Positions 18,704 to 27,797 of a stretch of 27,797 nt of DNA are shown in pieces. The stretch comes from Ophiostoma sp. CBS 140.51 (lineage: Eukaryota; Ascomycota; Sordariomycetes; Ophiostomatales; Ophiostomataceae). Made by a program: the position numbers and the translations under genes. The first letter of the stretch is position 1. Each line of letters opens with the position of its first letter. The stretch covers positions 1-27,797 of the forward strand of contig JANSLP010000390.1 in NCBI GenBank assembly GCA_029298735.1. The letters are read 5' to 3'. The notes beneath the pieces are model-generated. The model ran no database searches, was not told the DNA's origin, and worked only from the letters and a program-made list of their open reading frames with translations.

Positions 18704-21700
18704 TTAAAAGAACACGAGGTCAGATTCCTTCCATCCGATTTGGCCGAGAGTATCGCGGACCATTTTCTCCATTGCTGGGGGCCCGCAAACCAGGGCCAAC
18801 CTGTTTTCTGCAGGTGCAGCCTTTTCCCGAAGCAAGTTCTCGGATATGCGTCCACAGAGTCCTGTCCAGCCTGTGGGGGGCTTGGACAATGCGTGAATCA
18901 CCTCGCAGCCGCCTGCGTCCGGTCTCTTGCGTTGAGCAGCGAGACATAGGTCATTCAGCTCCTGCCGACACAGGATATCCTCCTCGTTACGGTTACCGTC
19001 TAGTACTGTGCATGGTGTTGTGTCGTCGGCGTCCCGTACGACGGCCCGGAATACCTGGAAAATGGGCGTGATGCCACTTCCACCGCAGATCATGACAAAG
19101 GAAGATACAGACCGTTCCGTACCACCGATTGTCGCCTTACCTCGACCAATGTATTCAAACTTGCCTACGGGGCCCTTGAACTCGAGCGCCGTGCCAATGG
19201 GAACCTTGTTTAGCGCAGTCGTCATACGACCGCCGGGTTCCGACGGTGTAGGGAGGTAGAGCTTCACAAGGAGCTTTAGAGTTCCCTTGTGCGTGTTATC
19301 AGACACGGGTGTGTACGCGCGGAGGATAGCTTCGTCCGTGTCTTGGTCCTTGACGCGCAGCATCAGGTGCTGCCCAACAGGAAGGCCCACTTCTTGGTCC
19401 TCGTGATCAAGCTTGAAGACAAACACTTTTGTGTCCCACGACACAGATATAATTTCACTTAGGACGGCTTTGGCCCAGTGGCGTGCATCCAAAAATACCG
19501 CACGTGTGGGTGATAATGCTTCTGCGTTGAGGTCTTGGTTGTGCAGCGCCTGCCGGCCTTGTTCGTCGAGGCTGCCAATGTGGTAGCTCGGCATCATCAG
19601 TTTTGCGTTTTCGCTGTCTGTAATGTTTTTGATTTGTCAGATCAGCTGCGATGTGCAGATCGTTTTTGCGGGTGGGATTTGCATGTGACTTACGGATTGC
19701 CATGAACTCTTCGGTCGCATCCGAAGAGGCAACTGCCTGGATGCTCTGGGCACCGCCCGGGTGATCTTTCAGATACCCCGTACCATCGTACACCTCGCCA
19801 TTGATCACGAATAATGGCCGCGCTTGTGAGCTCTCCGTTTTGAACTCATCAATAGTGAAGACGCGCTTCACATCTGGATTCGTCATACGGACCTCCTCTG
19901 GTGGTGGTGTTATCGGCTGGTCCGAATCTGCTGACGACTTTTCGCCCCACCGCCCGTTCAGTAAGTCACCCCCAGACTTTTTAACGCTCTCCATCCAGCC
20001 CTGTTCTCCGGGAGTCAAGGACGTCGGGTGCTCAAAGCGAAGCGATGCCTCTCCGGTCTTGATGATGGCAACACGGAACCAGGGGTTGTTCATCATACCA
20101 AGCACAGACCAGTACATGTCACGGGGCTGGCACATCATGGCTTCATCCATGCCGCGGACGAGGATGCTGTCGGCGCTCTGCAGCTCGTAGACAGGAAGGG
20201 TATATGCCCAGAAGCACCAGCAGAAACACGTCTCACGGGCCGACATGTCGAGCCGGCCACCATAGAGATCGATATCGACATCTCGATACCTGTCTTCGGG
20301 ATATTGGACGTCGGCCAACCGCCAAGCTGGACAAGGGTGTCAGCCATTTTTTACAAGGTGGAACTGCCAAAAAAAAGAAAAAAAAAAGAAAAAAGTGTGT
20401 GTACTCACATTTACCGCTGTCGAGAGAGATTTCCATGCGCGTTACACGACGACCACCGCCACTGTATGCATAGCCGCGGATGGTATAATCCGGCGCATGT
20501 GATGCAAGGTCGACAATTTCGTTATGTTGGGGCTCAGCAACGGCAGAGTTGACATTCAGGTCGTAGATTGCATAGCGCTCGTCCTTCCACCACGCTGGCT
20601 CCGCCGCCGACTGCTCCGGGGTAACGGTTGTTCTGCAGATACTATGTTAGTGTCTGATCTAGCCCATTTTGTGGCACAAAATTAAAAATGAAATAAAACA
20701 GGAAAAATTAACACTCACGGAAGAACTTTATTGTCGTAATAGTGATACCAATTGTCACTAGGCTCGGCGGTCACCATCAACCGCCGCAACCACTTGACGC
20801 TTCGGCCACCGATCTGACCGGGAACAACAGCGCGTAGCGGCCGGCCGTGATCGGGCCGCAGAGGCGCACCATTCATGCCATGGGCGAGCATGATGCCCCT
20901 GTTGGGATCCATTGCCCAGTTGAGCTTGAGTGAGGTGCCGTAGTGTCCATTGGGCTGGAGCAAAAGTTAACAATTTACTGCCACGAGGAGAATGAGGTTG
21001 GCGGTCTCTTACTAGATTATCGGCTCCTTCCATACAGACGAATTTAGCTCCACGCATGGGCTTCGCCTTTCGCAAGACGTTGGCCATGAGCGTCCCCGTG
21101 AACAAGGCGGTCGATAAGCCGGCTGGTCCCCATGAGAAGCCCTTGGATTTCCGAACCGTGTTTTGCTCCTTGCGTCGGTTGCCGGCACATACTAGAGTGA
21201 CGGGTAATGTGATCTGCTCAAACTCTTCGACGAGCTGGCGCAGCGTTATGGTAAAGGGGTTCTCGACGAGGCCTTCGATACTGAGCTCCCATGACCAGAC
21301 CTCATCATCAAAGACTTGCGGCACCGGGCCATGATTGCGTACGTAGAATAAATCGACGGATGTGATAAAGCCTACAACAGGACAGTCGATCGTGTGAGCA
21401 TATCGTAGACCAAGGTGCAACAACAACGATGGAAGATCAGAACATATCACCTTCGCGGTAAAGTGCTGTTAATGGTGCTTCGGCGTTGAATGGATGCACG
21501 CCAGTCAGGCGGATTAAGCGCGAGTCACGGGTGACATGTTTGTCCGGCGTCTCTTTGTCCTTATCAAGGACTTGGGATACTGGAGGTCGAGAGGGCGGTA
21601 AAGGGACGCTTGCAAGGGCTTCATCGATGACAGAAAGAGGCTGAGGTTTAAACTGCAATGGCAACGAGCTCAGCAAAGCTGTCTTGGGAGAAAGAAGTTG

Positions 21701-21724
21701 TGTTGTGGTGAGCATCGTGATCAT
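18704..21724 (-). CDS. niaD: Nitrate reductase, NAD(P)H
   Basis: Six exons encode 879 aa; introns are at 21372-21450, 20955-21012, 20633-20718, 20327-20408 and 19618-19693. The N-terminal molybdopterin domain contains VRNHGPVP and the Mo-ligating Cys153 in LPVTLVCAGNRRK. The Mo-dimerisation domain includes WRLADVQYPEDRY and an ETCFCWCFW stretch. The cytochrome b5 domain has heme ligands His553 (KDHPGG) and His576 (HSENAK, formed across the last splice). The FAD domain has RAYTPVS (Arg675), and the NAD(P)H domain has CGGSGITP (753) and CGPPAM (Cys853). The length is normal and no key residue is missing. The enzyme reduces nitrate to nitrite in the cytosol. An ATG at 21715 has a better context than the first ATG at 21724, so the true protein may be 3 aa shorter. 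The gene is divergent from niiA. Confidence 0.96.
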
Positions 21725-22835
21725 GTATTGTGAAATGTTTGGTTCTTCCACCAATGTTTGACAAGAAGAGATGAAAATATGTTTGATAAAATCATAACAT
21801 GCCAGCCTCCCTGCGAAATTTTGAAAATCTGTTTAATTGAGCGACATATGTGCAAGTCAAAGAGCCCAAAGTGACAACGGCGACCAAGAATTGAAGTCGT
21901 ACAACATTAGTGGAGACAACTGAGATCTATGGATACATTTAGACGTCAAACACTCGTGACGGGAAGAGAACGCAGAAAATCTTCTGTGTTGTGCCCGTAG
22001 CTGGAGAATCTTGCATTTCCGTAACCACAGACGTGGGTGGGTCCGCAGAAGACAACAGCCGGAAAGAAAATTACGTGAAGACCAAGGAAGCAGACTCGCA
22101 TATGCTTTGCTCTCCAGGGACATTGTCCTTGTCACTGTCAATGATTGCTGTAAAATAAAGTCTGCGCGTGCCACGTCCCCACTCCCACGTCTTGGTTGGA
22201 TACCAGAGAGAAAGAAGTAAACACCGGAGATCAAGGAGAAACGAAAAACTAGACTTGAGAGTTAAAGTCGAGTGGAGGACGGCTTGGCCTGGATGGGACG
22301 ACGATTATTATCTGGACGCTGATTGGCCCAGTCTAGCCTGATAAGGCTGCTGGAGTCTAGGCCGCTGATATTGGCGATGTCAAAGATAAGGCTCAATCTC
22401 TGTTTCTCACTTTCCACGAACAACCCAATCGATGCCAGTGTCGTTATCTCGTGTACGAAAAAAGTGCATCTCCGGGGGAAACCATACCATTCATCAAATC
22501 AGTACGTTTCGTTTTCAAATCTTGTCTGCCCGCATCGTCCACCCCGCAGCCTCGTGTCAATTCGATTCGGATCCGTAAAAGTTGATTGGTCAAAATAATT
22601 GCGAGCAAATAATGGACGACTAGCGTCTTTTCTCGCCTTGTCTAGAACATGTGTACTGTATTGCTGGTAGTGTCGCTGCGCACCGTTATCAGTGTTTTTT
22701 GGTAGTGTCATCCGTCTCATCGGCTTCGTTGTGCTCGTCGATCTCTTCAGCAAACTTGTCCTCTTTACCATTATTCTCTTACTTCATTGTTTTGTTTCAT
22801 TTGAGATACACGAAAACCACTGAACAGCAACAAGC
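21725..22835. promoter_or_regulatory. Bidirectional niaD-niiA promoter
   Basis: These 1.1 kb between divergent start codons contain HGATAR motifs at 21784-21789, 22308-22313, 22339-22344, 22384-22389, 22444-22449 and 22686-22691. Four of them fall within 142 bp. CCAAT-type boxes occur at 22322-22326 (ATTGG, reverse) and 22425-22429. Only imperfect NirA/NIT4 matches were found: CTCCGGGG at 22470-22477 and TCCGCAGA at 22042-22049. The arrangement resembles the shared niiA-niaD promoter of Aspergillus, with GATA sites concentrated centrally. It is expected to give co-regulated expression under nitrate induction and ammonium/glutamine repression. Confidence 0.7.
22335..22348. promoter_or_regulatory. 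GATA site inside a perfect short palindrome
   Basis: AGCCT-GATA-AGGCT forms a 5-bp inverted repeat around the GATA core. It is flanked by two direct copies of AGTCTAG at 22330-22336 and 22354-22360. It lies in the middle of the niaD-niiA GATA cluster. Functional meaning is not known. Confidence 0.4.
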
Positions 22836-25800
22836 ATGGTTAAGAACATCTGTCTCACCAACAACGTTGACGGCGTGTACAACGGTGTCAACGGTGTCAA
22901 CGGTGTCAACGGTGTCAACGGTGTCAACGGTGTCAACGGTGTCAACGGTGTCAACGGTGTCAACGGCGCCATGATCATTGACGGAGTTGACAGCACAAAT
23001 GGCCACACTATGCCGAGGCGGACGCGCATCGTCGTCGTTGGACTGGGCATGGTGGCCATGTCATTTATGTGAGTTTATGCATGACAGCTTCCCCGTCAAA
23101 AAAGGGCCATCAGAGGATGGCTACAAATGAATACATGGATAAAGAAATTACTCACACGAGGGATAATGCAGGGAGAAAATAATGAAGCTCGATGCAAAGC
23201 GGCGAGAGTACAGCATCATCGTCATCGGTGAAGAGCCGCACTTGGCATACAACCGCGTTGGACTTTCGACTTTTTTTGAGCACCGCGTGGTGGAGAACCT
23301 CTACCTAAACCCGCGCGAGTGGTACTCTTCGCTCGAGGACGATGGATCATTAAACTACCACCTCAACACCCGTGTCACAGAGATCTTCCCCGCAACAAAA
23401 CACGTCGCGACATCCACGGGCGACGTTATCACATACGACGTGTTGATCCTAGCCACAGGCTCCGATGCCGTGCTGCCGACTGCGACGTCCGGCCACGATG
23501 CCCGTGGCGTTTTTGTATACCGGACCATTGCCGACCTCGACAATATGATGAAATTTGCCAACGAGCACAAGGGCACGGTTGGCGTCGCTGTCGGCGGCGG
23601 CCTGCTTGGGCTGGAGGCCGCCAAGGCCATGGTCGACCTTGAGTCTTTCTCGTCAGTCAAGGTCATTGACCGCAACGACTACCTCCTCGCACGGCAGCTG
23701 GACGGTGATGCTGGCCGCTTAGTCACAGAAGGTGTGCGCGCGCTCGGACTGGACGTAATGCACAACAAACGGATCGCGACTGTCAACACGGATGCAGACA
23801 ACAACGTCTCAGGAATTACGTTTGTGGATGGCGAGCAGGTAGACTGCAGCGCTGTGTGCTTTGCAGTACGTGCATTTACGCGAGACCCAAGCTTTAATAT
23901 AAAAAGCTGCACAAGATCTAACATTGCCGTTTTGGATAGATTGGTGTCCGGCCCAGAGATGAGCTCGCCAAGTCGGCCGGAATACAGACCGGTGAACGCA
24001 ACGGCGGTTTTGTCATTGGTGAAGAGTAAGTCCTCGCCGCCCCAAAGAGCGAACGTGGCATATCGATGCTAATCAGCCATTCACATCGACTTCAGTCTAC
24101 AGACATCCATTCCAGACATTTATGCCATTGGCGACTGCGCGTGTTGGCAGAACCAGACGTTTGGCATCATCGCCCCCGGCATCGAGATGGCAGACGTGCT
24201 GTCCTTTAACCTCACAGAAGGCCGCTCTGGGTCTGGCCAGCCGCCACGCAAGTTCGACCGCCCGGATCTCAGCACGAAGCTAAAGCTCTTGGGCATCGAC
24301 GTCGCCAGCTTTGGAGACTTTTTTGCAGACCGAGACGGGCCAAAGTCTGTGCCCCAGGGCAGCACGGATGCCGCACCATTGGCCGCCAAGGCTCTTACGT
24401 ACAAGGACCCCTTCGGATCCGTATACAAAAAATACCTATTCACGCCTGACGGAAAATATTTGTTGGGCGGCATGATGATCGGCGACACGCGCGACTATGC
24501 CAAGCTCACCCAGATTGTCCGCACACAGAAACTACTGGACATGCCGCCGAGCCAGTTCATTCTAGGTGCGCGGAAAGAGGGCGAGGACGACGGATCCGAC
24601 CTAACCGATGACACGCAGGTCTGCTCCTGCCACAATGTGACTAAGGGTGACGTTGTTGAAGCTGTCAAGGCGGGAACGTGCAGCGACCTGGCCGGACTCA
24701 AGGCCTGCACCAAAGCCGGCACCGGCTGCGGCGGATGCATTCCTCTCGTCCAAAGCATCCTCAATCGGACGTTGAAGGATCTCGGGAAAACAGTATCGAA
24801 CCATTGTAAGCAATATTGCCTGCTTGTCTCTTCCAGCTGCCTCCGTCACTGACCAAACTCCTGCACACAGTATGTCCACACTTTGCTCATCCACGAGCCG
24901 ATCTCTACAACATCGTTGCCGTCAAGCGCCTCACTACATTTGAAGCCGTAATGAAGGATGCCGGCACATTTCCCGACTCGATCGGCTGCGAGGTCTGCAA
25001 GCCAACCGTGGGATCCATTCTCGCCAGCTTGTTCAACGAGCACGTGGTGTCACGGCCTCACCACGACCTCCAGGAGACAAACGACCGCTTCATGGCCAAC
25101 ATCCAGCGCAACGGCACATTTTCAGTCGTTCCGCGCGTGCCTGGTGGCGAGATCACACCGAAGCAGCTGATTGCCATGGGCCAGGTGGCCGACAAGTACG
25201 GGCTCTACTGTAAGATTACGGGCGGTCAGCGCATCGACATGTTTGGCGCGCGGAAGCAGGACCTGCTCGCTATTTGGCGGGACCTGGTAGATGCAGGTTT
25301 GGAGAGCGGCCATGCATATGCAAAGGCTCTGCGGACAGTCAAGGTAAGGCCCTTTCTAATGAATACGACGGCCCCTTGTGCACGGAAAGAGGCAATCGCT
25401 AACAAATTCATTAGAGCTGTGTTGGGTCGACTTGGTGCCGGTACGGTGTCGGCGACAGTGTTGGCATGGCCATTCGCGCCGAGGAGCGATATAAGAGCAT
25501 CCGCGCACCTCACAAGATTAAGGGAGGTGTGTCTGGCTGTGTACGCGAGTGTGCAGAGGCACAAAGTAAAGACTTTGGTCTCATTGCCACGGAAAAGGGC
25601 TACAACATCTTTGTTGGTGGCAACGGTGGTGCCAAGCCACGGCATGCTGAGCTTCTTGCCAAGGATGTGCCGCCCGAAGAGGTTATCCCACTGCTGGACC
25701 GCTACCTCATCTTTTATATCCGGACAGCCGACCGTCTGCAGCGGACGGCACGGTGGATTGAGAGCCTGCCCGGCGGCATCGCCTATTTAAAGGAGGTCAT

Positions 25801-26608
25801 TATCGACGACAAGCTGGGCATCTGTGCCGACATGGAAAAGCAGATGCAGAAGCTCGTCGACGGTTACTTCTGCGAGTGGACCGAGATCCTCGCGGACCCC
25901 GACCGGCAGCGTGTCTTCCGTCAGTTCGACAACACAAACGAGAGTGTGGAGACGGTCGAGGTCGTGGTCGAGCGCGAGCAGACGCGGCCGGCCTATTGGT
26001 CTCAAGAGTCGGCAACCGAGGACTTCCGCGGCCACCGCTGGTCGCAACTCGTGTGGGAACCACTCATTGAGACAAGCCACTTTGATGCTGAAGGCCGCTC
26101 ATCCGCACAGGTCAAGCGGGGAGACACACAGCTGGCCGTGTTCCGTGTCCGCGGCCGTTATTATGCGACGCAGCAAATGTGCCCCCACAAACGGGCGTTT
26201 GTCTTGTCGGATGGCTTTGTTGGTGAGCAGGCATCGACGGAGGCCAGCAGCAATAGCGACAGCAATGGCGACAGCGCCAGCAAGTATTGGGTGTCGTGTC
26301 CCTACCACAAGCGCAACTTTGACCTCAACGGCGGCACGCCTGGAAAGTGCTCGAGCGACGACTCGCTCAACATTGCCACGTTCACGGCCGAGGCGCGCGA
26401 CGATGGATGGGTGTACCTAAAGCTGCCGCCCGTCGACGAGCTCGATACACTGCTCGGCACATCGCGGTGGAAGACACGCAAGGAAGAAGCTGTTGACCCT
26501 TTCCAGCGGTTGGACCAGAAGCTAGGAAAGTGCGAGATTGGACGCAAGGGCCGTAAGCCGGCGGATAGACAGCCCCCAGCACTTAAGACGGTATCAATAG
26601 GTTGGTAA
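22836..26608 (+). CDS. niiA: Nitrite reductase, NAD(P)H, siroheme
   Basis: Six exons encode 1129 aa; introns are at 23069-23171, 23866-23939, 24026-24095, 24806-24870 and 25344-25414. The N-terminus carries (Asn-Gly-Val)9 at residues 16-42. A FAD/NAD(P)H pyridine-nucleotide oxidoreductase module follows: RIVVVGLGMV near 64, then GVAVGGGLLGLEAA and YAIGDCACW. A BFD-like [2Fe-2S] domain has CSCHNV (about 514) and GCGGC (about 549). The siroheme/[4Fe-4S] domain has Cys734 and Cys740 (CVGSTWC) and Cys774 and Cys778 (CVREC). The C-terminal Rieske domain has ligands C988/H990 (CPH) and C1027/H1030 (CPYH). This is the complete fungal NiiA/NIT-6 layout. It reduces nitrite to ammonium in the cytosol using six electrons from NAD(P)H. 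The intron between SFM and EKIMK follows the family's GMVGxxFxEK region. It is divergent from niaD. Confidence 0.96.
22881..22961 (+). repeat. Nine identical 9-bp units encoding (Asn-Gly-Val)9 in niiA
   Basis: AACGGTGTC is repeated exactly nine times (81 bp) and is followed by a variant unit, AACGGCGCC. It is in frame and adds Asn-Gly-Val triplets before the FAD domain. Perfect identity, including third positions, points to recent expansion by slippage and predicts length variation between strains. Confidence 0.97.
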
Positions 26609-27614
26609 TCTAGCAGCGCGAGGTCTTTATTTAGTTTCAATATAAAACAGTAACATCAGTGTCGCAAAGAGCATATCCCAAGAGTGATTGTTCTTCTCTC
26701 AGTGGACAGGCTTGAAATAAAACCTTGATGCATAAGCGTCGGGAATTAGTATTTTCGAACGACAACCGGTGTATAGCGTGCGCAGTGTATTACAGCCTCG
26801 AGAATGGCATCCCTTGTATGCCAGCTATATTGTTCGATTCTTTCTACAAAACTAAAAGATCAATTACAGCATATTCGCGCGCCTTTAATTAAGCTTTCTC
26901 AGTAAGCAACACATAGAGTATTCTGCTGTTTTATGGAATATTAAATCCGAGAATCGTACCTCTTGCGTCCATCAACGATCATTGCATATGTTTTTCGTTC
27001 CCATTGCCACGGTTTGCCCTCCACCACTCTAGTTGCTTTGTTCTTTCTTGTTGCGAATAATAACTTAAGAGGCTTCCAGGCTTGGACCATCACTAGACTG
27101 CAAGGAGGTTGCCAATACAAGAATATGGCATAGATTGCGTAAATCCGGGCCCATGTATGGTATGGCTTGAGTTCTAACCACAACAGTTCTTGTATACCCA
27201 ATACATTGCGAGAGAGCAAGATGCCGGGAAAAGACTTATATTCCATGCTTTCCAAGCCCCAAAAACGCACATTCGTATCTGGGAGTTGAACGTCCGCCAA
27301 GGTTGCGTCATTTTCCTTTTCATCAACTTTCCTCGTCTTTTATAAAATTGGCACAACGCCCTGCTTCACTCATTTTCTCTAGCATTATACTAAATTGCCA
27401 GGCAAAGGATCGCGTGGATGTTTGTATCCACGGGCCTTGGCTATTGCTCTTCGTTTATGTCAGTCACGTTTAGAGCCAGTCACCGCTTGACCCAACCTTG
27501 TTTACAAATTCATATTCCCATTTTCGATTTTGTTGACAAGGCTCTCCAAATAACTAGAATTTTTTCTTGGTGAAACCGTTGAAAATATCCTGGCCACTGC
27601 GGACCGTGCAATGT
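26609..27614. other. Gene-free spacer downstream of niiA
   Basis: This roughly 1-kb, rather AT-rich stretch contains the niiA 3' UTR near 26609-26700. A 119-codon minus-strand frame at 26941-27300 resembles no family I know. No transposon ends were recognised. It sits between an intact gene and a truncated one, so it may contain a rearrangement junction. Confidence 0.45.
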
Positions 27615-27797
27615 TCATGGTGATTTATGAGGGATACAGTCAACCTTTTCCTGTCCAGGCGGTACGCATCTGGAGGCTGTGAATCCTGCTGACATGAGCA
27701 GAGCTTCGGAAAACTGCGCAAACTTGTCGTTGATTGTGACGTCCTCGAGACCCTTGCCGGCTGCGGCCAGGCGCTTGTCGAGGGGCACCGTGTAACC
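27615..27797 (-). pseudogene. Truncated SNW/SKIP (Prp45) splicing-factor fragment, runs off right edge
   Basis: A 60-codon open frame enters from the right edge and stops at TGA 27615-27617. Its first 34 residues match the SNW domain of the spliceosomal protein Prp45/SKIP: GYTVPLDKRLAAAGKGLED, then VTINDKFAQFSEALL. From about 27691 the match ends. The remaining 25 residues (from MSAGFTASRC to the stop) do not resemble the family, which normally continues with a charged helical region of well over 100 residues. The conserved AADGRG is AAAGKG here. No good donor site at the break explains the loss as an intron; the nearest GT is GTCAGC. I infer a truncated or decayed copy. An unusual intron or assembly error remains possible. 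The 5' part lies outside the window. Confidence 0.6.

Noticed and set aside
20370..20397. A-rich run (polyT on the coding strand) inside niaD
   Set aside because: It lies within the intron 20327-20408 and is simply a pyrimidine-rich intron stretch on the minus strand.
22881..22961. Regular 9-bp repeat considered as a CRISPR-like or regulatory array
   Set aside because: There are no spacers, the unit is in frame with the start of nitrite reductase, and it encodes a simple tripeptide repeat.
26941..27300. Minus-strand frame of 119 codons downstream of niiA
   Set aside because: Aromatic-rich but without a recognisable domain; it lies in AT-rich spacer DNA, and I could not find a credible exon structure.
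1..27797. tRNA genes, rRNA and transposable-element ends
   Set aside because: Reading for B-box-like GGTTCGA motifs, terminal inverted repeats and transposase motifs gave nothing convincing. A tRNAscan or repeat-library search would be decisive.

Overview
This window reads as nuclear DNA of a filamentous ascomycete (Pezizomycotina, probably a Sordariomycete; the class is inference). The genes are broken by short introns of about 50-100 bp. These have GTRAGT-like donors, CTRAC/CTAAC branch sites and YAG acceptors. The nitrate genes have the standard filamentous-fungal architecture. No tRNA, rRNA, transposon or CRISPR array was recognised.

Layout, left to right. The left edge holds a possible 5' end of a minus-strand gene (1-93, unidentified). 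At 718-2477 (-) lies a TmpA-like membrane flavoprotein, followed by about 3.4 kb with no convincing gene. Next are a GNAT acetyltransferase (5888-6669, -), an alpha/beta hydrolase with an N-terminal Asn-Gly-Val repeat (7073-8224, -) and a secreted CE1/feruloyl-esterase-like protein (9082-10059, -).

The second half is a block of nitrogen-nutrition genes. An NCS1/Fur-type permease (10942-12615, -) is divergent from a PuuE-type allantoinase (13256-14347, +), with a shared 640-bp promoter containing GATA motifs. After a convergent spacer come three nitrate genes: the NNP nitrate transporter (15521-17435, -), nitrate reductase (18704-21724, -) and the nitrite reductase (22836-26608, +), which is divergent from nitrate reductase. 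Together they would import nitrate and reduce it to nitrite and then ammonium. The neighbouring pair would import allantoin (or a related purine/pyrimidine) and hydrolyse it to allantoate.

Two perfect CTCCGCGG (NirA/NIT4-type) sites and four HGATAR (AreA/NIT2-type) sites lie upstream of the transporter. GATA motifs are also clustered in the niaD/niiA promoter. This is the expected signature of nitrate induction plus nitrogen-metabolite repression.

The right edge (27615-27797, -) contains a frame matching the SNW/SKIP (Prp45) splicing factor. Its homology stops abruptly and the frame runs into an unrelated tail, suggesting a truncated or pseudogene copy.

The most unusual points are: purine-degradation and nitrate-assimilation genes side by side; the same Asn-Gly-Val tripeptide repeat at the N-termini of two unrelated enzymes, one of them nine identical 9-bp units; perfect pathway-regulator sites on the transporter promoter but only imperfect ones between niaD and niiA; and the broken Prp45 copy. 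Exon boundaries were worked out by eye from splice signals, frame and family conservation.
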